Assembly: GCA_934402055.1 (NCBI GenBank)
Contig: CAKRTC010000016.1
Coordinates: forward strand, 1-42,527
DNA: 42,527 nucleotides
Direction: 5' to 3'
From: an uncultured Lachnospiraceae bacterium
GTDB lineage: Bacteria; Bacillota; Clostridia; Lachnospirales; Lachnospiraceae
Within the stretch, counting starts at the first letter, position 1. Each line of letters starts with the position of its first letter. The notes under the pieces were generated by a model. That model saw nothing but the letters and a program-made list of their open reading frames with translations, was not told where the DNA came from and did no database searches. Below are positions 31,366 to 39,130 of this stretch, piece after piece. The translations under genes were made by a program, and so were the position numbers.

Positions 31366-32727
31366 TTAGTCGGCGAACAGCTTAGCTGCATCCGGAAGCT
31401 CTACGTCTAACGGATAAACTGCCTTTGAAACATTGATGAGGTTAACATAGTCAACGTTTCCTGCAAGGATATTGTTGCCCCATGTTCCGCATCCCTCTGA
31501 TACTGCAGGTGAAAGATTGTTGCTCTTCGGTCCCCATGCATCAGGTGTAGGCTGGTTGATAAGTACACGTGCTACCGGAACTCTCTCAGCATAGTACTTG
31601 ATGTGCTCCTCAGTGTGAGAGTAGATACCTGCTGTATGTCCGATTCCGCCTGACTCTTCCATGTTTCTGATAGCCATATCAACAGCATTCTCAAATGTGT
31701 CATAACCTGTCATTGAAACGATAGGTCCGAGAACCTCCTCATTAAGCGGATCGGAAGCGCCCACTGTCTTAACCTTAAGTGCGATAACCTTTGTATCTGC
31801 CGGGATATCGAAGCCTGCTGCCTTAGCGATAACAGGTGCATCCTTACCAACAAGTACCGGGTTCGGCTTTCCTGTCTCAAGGAAGAGAACATCTCTGAAC
31901 TTAGCAACATCTGCCTCGTCCTCGTATACGATCATTCCTGCGCCTCTGAATGCGTCGATAACCTCAGCTTCCTTCTCTTCAGGATAGAGGAAGAGGTTCT
32001 GACCGTCACAAAGGATACCGTTATCTGATCCTACAGCTACTACAGACTTCTCTGCACAATCCTTGATGTCATAGTCTCTGTCAAGGATTACAGGCGGGTT
32101 ACCCGGGCCTACGCCGTAAGCCGGTGTTCCGCTGCTGTATGCAGCCTTTGTAAGACCGAATGATCCTGTAGCAAGAACAAGGTCAGCCTTGCTCATAAGC
32201 TCTGCCGAATGCGGAATTGTCGGATCCTCAACGATCTGAAGAAGGTCAGCCGGAGCACCACACTTTGTAAGTGCCTCACGGATAAGGTTAACTGTATGTG
32301 TTGAGCTGTTCTTAGCTCTCGGTGCCGGGCAGATGATAGTAGCATTCTTACCCTTCATAGCATGCATGAAGTTTCCGAGCGGAGTAACGTTAGGGTTCGT
32401 AGCCGGTGTGATAGCTGCGATAACTCCGATAGGATGAGCAATCTCGATTGTTCCTGTAGCCTTATCCTCTTTGATGATGCCAACAGACTTCTTGTCCTTG
32501 AGGTAATCCCAGAATGTAGCAGGTGTATCTGTATTCTTGCAAACCTTATCTGCATAGAATCCAAGACCTGTCTCGTCAACTGCCTCTCTTGCAAGCTCCT
32601 CGGCATGCTTATAAATTGTCTTAGCAGCCTCGTAAACAAGCTTATCTACCTGTGCCTGATCGTAGTCCTTGATTGCGTCAACCGCTGCCTTAGCCTTTAC
32701 GATCATCTCATCAATTGTGAGTGCCAT
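31366..32727 (-). CDS. CoA-acylating aldehyde dehydrogenase (EutE/PduP/SauS-like)
   Basis: This 453-residue enzyme belongs to the short, CoA-dependent branch of the aldehyde dehydrogenases, which convert an aldehyde, CoA and NAD to acyl-CoA and NADH. The N-terminal domain has PIGVIAAITPATNP, CPAPRAKNSS and VLATGSFGLTKAAYSSGTP. The catalytic cysteine is C240 in GSDNGILCDGQNL, in the place of the usual DNGxxC motif. The following residues (DGQNLFLYPEE) differ from the ASEQ of AdhE and EutE, so the substrate may not be acetaldehyde. Sulfoacetaldehyde or another functional aldehyde is possible. A divergent LysR gene lies 160 bp away and is the likely regulator. Confidence 0.87.
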   Translation of the reverse strand: MALTIDEMIVKAKAAVDAIKDYDQAQVDKLVYEAAKTIYKHAEELAREAVDETGLGFYADKVCKNTDTPATFWDYLKDKKSVGIIKEDKATGTIEIAHPIGVIAAITPATNPNVTPLGNFMHAMKGKNATIICPAPRAKNSSTHTVNLIREALTKCGAPADLLQIVEDPTIPHSAELMSKADLVLATGSFGLTKAAYSSGTPAYGVGPGNPPVILDRDYDIKDCAEKSVVAVGSDNGILCDGQNLFLYPEEKEAEVIDAFRGAGMIVYEDEADVAKFRDVLFLETGKPNPVLVGKDAPVIAKAAGFDIPADTKVIALKVKTVGASDPLNEEVLGPIVSMTGYDTFENAVDMAIRNMEESGGIGHTAGIYSHTEEHIKYYAERVPVARVLINQPTPDAWGPKSNNLSPAVSEGCGTWGNNILAGNVDYVNLINVSKAVYPLDVELPDAAKLFAD

Positions 32728-32777
32728 CTTAGTTCCTCCTTGAAAATATGTTAAGATATAAAAGTTTTTTATTATAA

Positions 32778-32800
32778 CGAACCGATGTATTAACGATTCG
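32778..32800. promoter_or_regulatory. candidate LysR operator between divergent genes
   Basis: CGAACCG (32778-32784) and CGATTCG (32794-32800) form an imperfect inverted repeat with a 9-base spacer, just upstream (on the minus strand) of a TATAAT-like -10 for the aldehyde dehydrogenase gene that lacks a good -35. This is the usual layout for activation by a divergent LysR protein. The 32728-32887 gap holds no gene. Confidence 0.45.
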
Positions 32801-32887
32801 ATGCAAACATGTTGAATTTAGCCCTGCCGGATGTTAAAATCTTGTTAGATTACTCTGATATTTTCGACACCACACAGGAGTATTGCT

Positions 32888-33769
32888 ATGTCAATTACCA
32901 AGTACAAAGCGTTCCTCAAGGTCGCTGAGCTCGGAAGCCTTACAAAAGCGGCTCAGGCTCTCGGCTATTCACAACCAAATGTCAGTCACATGATCAAGAC
33001 GCTTGAGAATGAGTTTGGATTCTCACTCTTCATCCGCAGCAAGGACAGCTGTACTCTCACCAAGAACGGTGAATCCATCCTCTACTACTGTTCTCAGATA
33101 GTAAAGAATGATGATCTGCTCCATGCTTCGGTACAGGGCATCTACGGTCTGCTTACCGGCAGCATTCGTATCGGTGCCACAAACAGCAACATGATCGACT
33201 TTGTCCCCAAAGTCATTCATCGCTTCACGACCTCATACTCCGGCATTGAGCTGCTCCCCCGTGAATTGGGTGCCGAGAATGTTGTCCGAGAGCTTAAGTC
33301 CGGCAACATCGATGTGGCCTTCATTGAAGAAGAAGCCGTGCCCGATGAACTCAAGAAGTATTATACTCCGCTGTATAAGGATCCGCTATGCGTGATACTT
33401 CCTCCGAATCATCCTCTTACTGCGCTTGATAAGGTTCCTTCGGATAGGATCAAAGGCTGTGATTTCATCCTGCCTATCGTACCCGGTACCGACAATGTCA
33501 GTGAATTCTCCGATGTCCTCTCACGTATGAATCCAAACATACGCTACAAGGCAGCCAGCGATCTCGCCATATTCGGTATGGTCGAGAACAATCTCGGTAT
33601 CTCCATCATGTCGAAGGAAATGACCAAATACCTTCGCTGCAAGGTCGAGTCAAGAGAGTTCGCCGAAGATCTAAGCAGGACTCAGGGGGTACTGGTCAGC
33701 TCCGACGAACATATAACTCCGGCTGTACAAGAGTTTATATCGGTCGCAAAGACCGTTGAACTTGAGTGA
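32888..33769 (+). CDS. LysR-family transcriptional regulator
   Basis: This 293-residue protein has an N-terminal winged helix-turn-helix (KAFLKVAELGSLTKAAQALG, then SQPNVSHMIKTLENEFG) and a C-terminal substrate-binding-like effector domain from about residue 90 (GSIRIGATNSNMIDFV). It is divergent from the CoA-acylating aldehyde dehydrogenase gene, with an inverted repeat in the shared gap, so it most likely controls that gene in response to a pathway metabolite. AGGAG lies 7 nt before the ATG. Confidence 0.93.
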   Translation: MSITKYKAFLKVAELGSLTKAAQALGYSQPNVSHMIKTLENEFGFSLFIRSKDSCTLTKNGESILYYCSQIVKNDDLLHASVQGIYGLLTGSIRIGATNSNMIDFVPKVIHRFTTSYSGIELLPRELGAENVVRELKSGNIDVAFIEEEAVPDELKKYYTPLYKDPLCVILPPNHPLTALDKVPSDRIKGCDFILPIVPGTDNVSEFSDVLSRMNPNIRYKAASDLAIFGMVENNLGISIMSKEMTKYLRCKVESREFAEDLSRTQGVLVSSDEHITPAVQEFISVAKTVELE

Positions 33770-33986
33770 GTTGATTGTTTTTTTCTCTGTACAACTGTAT
33801 TGTATACTCATTGTACGCAAAAAGATACTTTATAGATTCAATCACTATCATCAAGTTCTTTTATAACTTGATACTTATGTCTATCGGTTTTCGATTAAGT
33901 CGATAAAATACGGAAAAATAAACAGTTTTTCACTTTGTTTGATAAATTTTTTTAACACATTTAATAAATTTTTTGAATGAAAACAC

Positions 33987-34038
33987 AAAGATGCACAAGC
34001 TTGCAGCACTTACAAATGCTGTTCTTGTGCATCTTTTT
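33987..34038. terminator. bidirectional terminator between convergent LysR genes
   Basis: AAAGATGCACAAG and CTTGTGCATCTTT are perfect 13-base arms around a loop with its own AGCA/TGCT pairing. A T run follows on the plus strand. The preceding DNA from 33770 is AT-rich and contains two small hairpins (ATCAAGTT/AACTTGAT near 33851-33873 and TATCG/CGATA near 33884-33906), with no gene. Confidence 0.85.
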
Positions 34039-34042
34039 CATA

Positions 34043-34954
34043 TTATTTCTCTGCCGCGTTAAGGCAATTCTGCAGATTTTCTCTGTATTGTTCGGCATAA
34101 CGGCTGAGCAGTATATTCTTTTGTATCACCGTTCCTATATGCATGCTCACATCCATTTTCAACGGTTTTGCTATGATCTGTTCCGAATTGAGATCACGGT
34201 CTATGACACCTGAACTCACTGTAAAGCCATTAAGACCTATGACCAGATTAAACAAGCTGGCCCTGTCCCTTACCTGTATATTCTTGGGCATATCAAGAGT
34301 GCTGAGGAACTCTTCCGAAAAGTAGAACGAATTGTGATTGCCCTGTTCATATGTCAGATAAGGATATTCCTTAAGATCTTTCAGTTCTATTACATCCTTT
34401 GCTGCAAGCGGATGCGCAGAGCTTATAAACACATGCGGGTCTGCCTTATATAATTCTGTAAATACCAGTCCGTTCCTGCGTATAAGCTTCGTAAGGAATT
34501 CTTCGTTATGCTCGCTTAAGTAAATAACTCCTATTTCACTTAAGCCCTGTGCCACATCCTCGATGATCTCTCCGGTCTGGGTCTCTCTGAGGATAAAATC
34601 ATAGCTGTCTGCATCAAACTGCTTAACAAGCTCCACAAATGCATTTACGGCAAAAGAATAATGCTGACAGGATACCGAAAACTTAGGCTGTCTGTCTGTT
34701 ATCTTACCGAAATGCTCCTGCATTATGTCTGCCTGCTCAAGAAGCTGTCTGGCATATGACAGAAGCTCTTCGCCTTCTCTTGTTATACGCACTCCCTTAT
34801 TGGTTCTGGAAAAAGCGGTAACACCCATCTCCGTCTCAAGGTTATGTATGGCAAGACTAAGCGACGGCTGAGATATAAACAGTCTTTCCGCTGCCTCGGT
34901 TATATTACCGCAGTCCGCTACGGTCACAAGATATTTTAATTGCTGTAAGGTCAT
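34043..34954 (-). CDS. LysR-family transcriptional regulator
   Basis: This 303-residue LysR protein has its helix-turn-helix in LKYLVTVADCGNITEAAERL and SQPSLSLAIHNLETEMG, with an effector domain from about residue 92 (FSVSCQHYSFAVNAF). The closest family style is the CysB/CysL/YwbI-like group that controls sulfur or amino acid genes. It lies about 140 bp downstream of metY on the same strand, with a terminator between them. A role in sulfur amino acid control is plausible from position only. AGGAA lies 7 nt before the ATG. Confidence 0.9.
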   Translation of the reverse strand: MTLQQLKYLVTVADCGNITEAAERLFISQPSLSLAIHNLETEMGVTAFSRTNKGVRITREGEELLSYARQLLEQADIMQEHFGKITDRQPKFSVSCQHYSFAVNAFVELVKQFDADSYDFILRETQTGEIIEDVAQGLSEIGVIYLSEHNEEFLTKLIRRNGLVFTELYKADPHVFISSAHPLAAKDVIELKDLKEYPYLTYEQGNHNSFYFSEEFLSTLDMPKNIQVRDRASLFNLVIGLNGFTVSSGVIDRDLNSEQIIAKPLKMDVSMHIGTVIQKNILLSRYAEQYRENLQNCLNAAEK

Positions 34955-35017
34955 AATATTTCCTGTTTTTTATATTTTTTAGACGCTATATAAAAATAGC
35001 ACATCTTTTATGTATAT

Positions 35018-35050
35018 GAAAAGACCCGCTTGAAATAAGCGAGTCTTTTC
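35018..35050 (-). terminator. terminator of metY
   Basis: AAGACTCGCTT pairs with AAGCGGGTCTT on the minus strand with a 5-base loop and a following T run, about 45 bp after the metY stop codon. Confidence 0.8.
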
Positions 35051-35096
35051 TCATGTCCGACATAAGGGGAGTCCGACATATTAAAGGGTGTGGTAA

Positions 35097-36383
35097 TTAT
35101 TTATTGATAGCTGCAAAACCTCTCTCAAGGTCTGCAACGATATCATCTATATGCTCTGTTCCGATAGAGAGACGGATGGTATTCTGATGAATATCAACTG
35201 CTTCAAGCTCTGCATCACTAAGCTGTGAATGTGTAGTCGAAGCCGGGTGTATAACGAGGCTCTTAACATCCGCAACATTTGCAAGAAGTGAGAAAAGCTT
35301 TAAATTGTCTATGAACTTGAATGCTTCCTCTCTGCCTCCCTTGATCTCAAATGTAAAGATCGATGCTCCGCCGTTCGGGAAATACTTCTCATAGAGAGCG
35401 TGGTCCGGATGATCCGGAAGTGACGGATGGTTGACCTTCTCAACAAGCGGATGCTTGGAGAGGTACTCAACTACCTTCTTGGTATTCTCTGCATGACGCT
35501 CAAGTCTTAATGACAAGGTCTCTGTTCCCTGTAAGAGCAGGAATGCATTGAAAGGAGAGATCGTAGCTCCCTCATCACGAAGAAGTATTGCTCTTACATA
35601 GGTTACAAATGCAGCCTTTCCTGCAGCTTCTGTAAACTTAACACCGTGATAGCTCGGGTTAGGCTCTGAGATCCAAGGATACTTGCCTGATGCTGCCCAG
35701 TCAAATGTTCCTCCGTCAACTATAACGCCTCCGAGTGTGGTTCCGTGACCGCCGATAAACTTGGTAGCGGAATGAACAACGATATCTGCACCGTGCTCGA
35801 TAGGTCTGATGAGATAAGGAGTTCCGAAGGTATTATCAATAACCAGCGGAAGACCATGCTTATGAGCAAGCTCTGCAAGAGCATCGATATCCGGAATATC
35901 CGAATTCGGATTGCCGAGAGTCTCTATATAGATAGCCTTGGTATTATCCTGAATTGCTGCTTCAACCTCAGCAAGATCATGTACATCTACAAAGCTTGCT
36001 GTTATACCGTACAGCGGCAAGGTGTGTGCAAGCAGATTGGCTGTTCCTCCGTAGATAGTCTTCTGAGCTACTATATGCTCACCCTGCTTGGCAAGCGCCT
36101 GGATAGTATAAGTAATTGCGGCTGCTCCGGAAGCAAGTGCAAGTCCTGCAACTCCGCCTTCAAGTGCTGCTATTCTGTCCTCGAATACTCCCTGTGTTGA
36201 GTTTGTAAGTCTTCCGTAGATGTTGCCTGCATCAGCAAGTCCGAAACGATCTGCGGCATGCTGGCTGTTGCGGAATACATAAGAAGTTGTCTGGTAAATC
36301 GGTACAGCACGTGCATCCGATGCCGGATCCGGGTTCTCCTGACCTACGTGAAGCTGAAGTGTTTCAAATCTATATTCTGACAT
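35097..36383 (-). CDS. metY: O-acetylhomoserine sulfhydrylase (homocysteine synthase)
   Basis: This 428-residue PLP enzyme makes homocysteine from O-acetylhomoserine and sulfide in the cytoplasm. It begins YRFETLQLHVGQENPDPASDARAVPIYQTTSY with the family spacing, has the PLP-phosphate and cofactor region VIDNTFGTPYLIRPIEHGAD and the Schiff-base lysine in VVHSATKFIGGHGTTLGG. The longer spacing between N-terminal motifs and the length of about 430 distinguish it from MetB/MetC (about 380). The start at 36383 follows AAGGA by about 10 nt; an in-frame upstream codon at 36413 is rejected. It is preceded by a 250-nt structured leader and an operator-like promoter. Confidence 0.95.
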   Translation of the reverse strand: MSEYRFETLQLHVGQENPDPASDARAVPIYQTTSYVFRNSQHAADRFGLADAGNIYGRLTNSTQGVFEDRIAALEGGVAGLALASGAAAITYTIQALAKQGEHIVAQKTIYGGTANLLAHTLPLYGITASFVDVHDLAEVEAAIQDNTKAIYIETLGNPNSDIPDIDALAELAHKHGLPLVIDNTFGTPYLIRPIEHGADIVVHSATKFIGGHGTTLGGVIVDGGTFDWAASGKYPWISEPNPSYHGVKFTEAAGKAAFVTYVRAILLRDEGATISPFNAFLLLQGTETLSLRLERHAENTKKVVEYLSKHPLVEKVNHPSLPDHPDHALYEKYFPNGGASIFTFEIKGGREEAFKFIDNLKLFSLLANVADVKSLVIHPASTTHSQLSDAELEAVDIHQNTIRLSIGTEHIDDIVADLERGFAAINK

Positions 36384-36633
36384 GATATTAATTCCTTTCT
36401 TAAATCGAATCATCTGCCTTGGCAGATATTATTAAAATGAGTGAGGTTCATCTTGGCTAAGCATCAGCCGATTCCCTGAACCCCGGCTGACAGTCCGAAA
36501 AGCTATGCTCTTCCATAAGTCTGTCATTTGGAATAAATCATGTCTCACATTCGCCCAAATCTGAAATTAGATCGTATAAGTTTTTCAAAATAAAGCTTAC
36601 GATACATTTACTGTCTCCCCTTGTCTGAGTGTT
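36384..36633 (-). ncRNA. structured 5' leader of metY with candidate pseudoknot
   Basis: From the promoter the RNA would start near 36633 and run 250 nt before metY. It contains hairpins such as ATTTGG/CCAAAT and GACAG/CTGTC enclosing GAAGAGC/GCTTTTC. Next comes a TCAGCCG/CGGCTGA stem whose loop GGTTCA can pair with a downstream TGAACC, an H-type pseudoknot. A last hairpin CTGCC/GGCAG lies near the ribosome site. I find no S-box, T-box or cobalamin consensus. The topology recalls small metabolite riboswitches, but no known class is recognised. Confidence 0.5.
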
Positions 36634-36639
36634 GACGAG

Positions 36640-36680
36640 AGTATACCCTACAATACCTATCATGTCAATAAGTATTGTAG
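36640..36680 (-). promoter_or_regulatory. metY promoter with overlapping palindromic operator
   Basis: On the minus strand TTGACA (36663-36668) and TATACT (36640-36645) are 17 bp apart, close to the ideal promoter. A near-perfect 33 bp palindrome with arms CTACAATAC and GTATTGTAG (36648-36680) covers the -35 and spacer, the expected place for a repressor. An Rrf2-family (CymR-like) sulfur regulator would be a candidate. Confidence 0.75.
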
Positions 36681-36721
36681 ATGTTTATAATGAAATACTT
36701 TAAAGTGCCACACTGTTTTAA

Positions 36722-36819
36722 TTCGAGCGAACATATTCACAGACCGAATGTGCGCGAGCTTGTCTCGGGACAGGCGGAGCCTGCGCACTCTGAGTGTCTG
36801 GGGATATGTTTCGCTCGAT
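36722..36819. repeat. long imperfect hairpin element, about 98 bp
   Basis: Arms of about 40 bp begin TCGAGCGAACATAT and end ATATGTTTCGCTCGA, pairing with small gaps around a GC-rich centre. It lies 19 bp from MITE-like copy B and is followed by an A run. No coding capacity and no second copy in the window. With copy B and the metY leader it fills the 664 bp gap 36384-37047. Confidence 0.6.
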
Positions 36820-36837
36820 CAAAAAAAATTCTCTTCC

Positions 36838-37005
36838 TTATCGATTAAATACGGATTGCTTCGTACTTCGTACTCTCGCAATCCTACGAAAATTCGCACC
36901 CGCTTCTTCCGAAGCTTTGTGCTCATTTTCGTTTGGCCGTCCTATAGTCGTCTTCGCGTCAGCGAGCTGCCGCTTCTACGACTGCAGTCCGGCTTTAATC
37001 GATAA
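36838..37005. repeat. MITE-like 168 bp element, copy B
   Basis: The terminal inverted repeats are about 21 bp: the left end begins TTATCGATTAAATACGG and the right end, inverted, begins TTATCGATTAAAGCCGG. It is nearly identical to 30589-30756 apart from a variable patch near the right end (around 36957-36982). Same length as copy A, same orientation. Confidence 0.8.
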
Positions 37006-37006
37006 A

Positions 37007-37037
37007 AAAAGTTGCAGATCTTATACAGATCTACAAC
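37007..37037 (-). terminator. terminator of the amino acid transporter operon
   Basis: GTTGTAGATCTG pairs with the inverted arm CAGATCTGCAAC-like sequence on the minus strand (AGTTGTAGATC / GATCTGCAACT) and is followed by seven T. It lies about 10 bp after the stop codon of the 37048-37818 gene. Confidence 0.85.
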
Positions 37038-37047
37038 TCAGTATGTA

Positions 37048-37818
37048 TCATTCTTTCTCAACCTTATCATAGGTAAAGGTATTAAGGAACTGGCGGGCAC
37101 GCTCTGTCTTAGGATGCTCGAAGAACTCGGCAGGACTGCCTTCTTCGACTATCTCGCCCTTATCTATAAATACCACTCTGTCTGCAACAGCCTTGGCAAA
37201 GGACATCTCATGTGTGACTATGACCATAGTCCTGCCCTGTCTGGCAAGTGAAAGCAGTACATCAAGTACCTCTCTTACCATCTCGGGATCAAGCGCTGCC
37301 GTAACCTCATCGAAAAGCTGTACTTCGGGATGCATAATAAGTGAGCGCACTATGGCAACTCTCTGCTTCTGTCCTCCCGAAAGCTGTCTCGGATAGCTGT
37401 CACACTTTTCTTTAAGTCCTACTCTGTCAAGAAGCTCCATAGCTTCCTTCTCCGCCTCCTGTTTGTTCCTTTTCTGAACAAGTATAGGCGCAAGCGTAAC
37501 GTTCTGTAATATAGTCTTGTGAGGGAAGAGCTCATAGCTCTGGAATACCATGCCTATCTTCTGTCTTATGGCAGTGATATTTTTGGATTTGGCATCAAAC
37601 TTTTCTCCTCTGTAGCTTATGTTTCCTCCCTGTATAGGCTCCAAAGCATTAATACAGCGAAGCAGTGTTGATTTACCGCAGCCGGATGGACCGACTATTA
37701 CGACTACCTCCCCCTCATGTATCGTCAGCGAAAGGTCCTTTAAAATAACATTACTGTCATCATATTGTTTTCTTAAATGTTCAATCTTAACAAGTTCCGC
37801 CGCCATGCTCAGCACCAT
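37048..37818 (-). CDS. polar amino acid ABC transporter ATP-binding protein
   Basis: This ATPase of up to 256 residues belongs to the PAAT (GlnQ/HisP/TcyC-like) group. Walker A GPSGCGKSTLLRCIN, Q-loop FQSYELFPH, signature LSGGQKQR and Walker B LFDEVTAALDPEMV are present. The Walker B follows with VTA where most relatives have PTS, a known minor variant. It overlaps the upstream permease gene. The start is uncertain: ATG 37818 overlaps that gene with AAGG very close, and ATG 37806 is the alternative. It energises the two PAAT permeases encoded just upstream, and is the last gene of the operon. Confidence 0.92.
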   Translation of the reverse strand: MVLSMAAELVKIEHLRKQYDDSNVILKDLSLTIHEGEVVVIVGPSGCGKSTLLRCINALEPIQGGNISYRGEKFDAKSKNITAIRQKIGMVFQSYELFPHKTILQNVTLAPILVQKRNKQEAEKEAMELLDRVGLKEKCDSYPRQLSGGQKQRVAIVRSLIMHPEVQLFDEVTAALDPEMVREVLDVLLSLARQGRTMVIVTHEMSFAKAVADRVVFIDKGEIVEEGSPAEFFEHPKTERARQFLNTFTYDKVEKE

Positions 37819-38483
37819 TTCCTTTCAAGATATTTGGAGAACATACTGATAGGCCAGCATGCAATGAAATACAGCAGAAGTACCACTCCATAGACTCCGA
37901 ATGCGGCATTAGGTGAAGCTGTCCTGTTTGCCTCTATTATCTGCTGTCCGACCTTAAGCACCTCTACGACGCCTATCATCATGATAAGGCTGGTGGTCTT
38001 GATCATACGTGTAACAAGATTGATGGAGAGCGGAATAAGTCTCCTTAAGGTCTGCGGAATAACTATATGAATGAAGATCTGTACTTCATTCATACCGAGA
38101 GCCGCTGCGGATTCATACTGATGCTTAGGTATACTGATAAGTGCTCCTCTGACAAGATCCGCCATCTCTGCGGTACCCCAGAAGCTGAACACGATTACCG
38201 CTGCCGTCTCTGCTTCGATATTCCATCCGAAGACTCTGGTCGTGCCGAAGAAAACGATAAACAATAATACCATCTGCGGCATTACTCTGACTATCTCGAG
38301 ATAGATACGCGTAAATACCTTTATTACCGGATTCTTCCTTGTCATGAGCGAACCGATGACAAGTCCGAGTACTATACTTATAGCTACCGATATAAGACTT
38401 ATCCTGAGTGATACCCACAGACCGAGCAGAAGTCTCTGCATATTTGTGCCCTTAAACAGGACATCAATCCCCAAAGCCTGCAT
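37809..38483 (-). CDS. polar amino acid ABC transporter permease (second)
   Basis: This 224-residue membrane permease of the HisM/GlnP type has about five membrane segments. Family marks are LLLGLWVSLRISLISV at the start, ARIYLEIVRVMPQMVLLF-like (RIYLEIVRVMPQMV) and the coupling loop ESAAALGMNEVQIFIHIVIPQTLR near residue 125-150. It overlaps the first PAAT permease gene by 20 bp, with GGAAGG ahead of the start, and pairs with it to form a heterodimeric channel. Confidence 0.92.
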   Translation of the reverse strand: MQALGIDVLFKGTNMQRLLLGLWVSLRISLISVAISIVLGLVIGSLMTRKNPVIKVFTRIYLEIVRVMPQMVLLFIVFFGTTRVFGWNIEAETAAVIVFSFWGTAEMADLVRGALISIPKHQYESAAALGMNEVQIFIHIVIPQTLRRLIPLSINLVTRMIKTTSLIMMIGVVEVLKVGQQIIEANRTASPNAAFGVYGVVLLLYFIACWPISMFSKYLERKWC

Positions 38484-39123
38484 AGCGCACCTTCCTTTCC
38501 ACTATGCTTCCCAATATGGAAACAGGGAGCAGGATAATAAGATAAAAGATAACAAGAAGTGTAAGGCACTCAATAGTCTTGTAATACAAGCCGATCAGAT
38601 CCTTTGCGGTAAACATAAGATCCATCAGACTTATTGCGGAGAAAACGCTGGTCTCCTTAAGCAAAAAGATGATATTTGCAACAAATGCCGGAACACTTAC
38701 CGAGAAAGCCTGCGGAAGTATGACATGCACTACTGTCTGTACCGGACTTAAACCGAGACTGAGCGCACTCTCGGTCTGTATCGGCTCAACTGCCTCAAAG
38801 CCGCTTCTGAATGCTTCTGCCATATATGCTCCTCCGAGGAGAGCAAGTCCCAAAGCTCCGCACACCTCGGCATTGATATCCAGTCCAAGCTTAGGTAATC
38901 CGAAATAAAGAAAGAACAGCTGAACGAGCAGTGGGGTATTTCTGAATAATTCAACATATACTCCCACTATTCTGCCTATGACCGGTATCCTGTAATGCCT
39001 TGCAACAGCACAGGCAAAGCCTATGATCACAGATAAAACTATACCGATCCATCCTATTTTAAGTGTCAGCTTCATTGCCTCGATATACAGAGGCAGATAG
39101 CTGCGCATCACTTCGAAATTCAT
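38464..39123 (-). CDS. polar amino acid ABC transporter permease (first)
   Basis: This 219-residue membrane permease of the HisQ/GlnP type has the typical N-terminal stretch EAMKLTLKIGWIGIVLSVIIG, VELFRNTPLLVQLFFLYFG and the coupling loop ESALSLGLSPVQTVVHVILPQA. It lies 7 bp after metI and overlaps the next permease gene by 20 bp, so the PAAT and methionine transporter genes are one transcription unit. Confidence 0.92.
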   Translation of the reverse strand: MNFEVMRSYLPLYIEAMKLTLKIGWIGIVLSVIIGFACAVARHYRIPVIGRIVGVYVELFRNTPLLVQLFFLYFGLPKLGLDINAEVCGALGLALLGGAYMAEAFRSGFEAVEPIQTESALSLGLSPVQTVVHVILPQAFSVSVPAFVANIIFLLKETSVFSAISLMDLMFTAKDLIGLYYKTIECLTLLVIFYLIILLPVSILGSIVERKVRYAGFGD

Positions 39124-39130
39124 ACGATAA

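Noticed and set aside
36384..36633. A classical SAM-I (S-box), T-box or cobalamin riboswitch before metY
   Set aside because: None of the conserved core words of these classes could be found in the leader on either strand, so only a generic structured leader is claimed.
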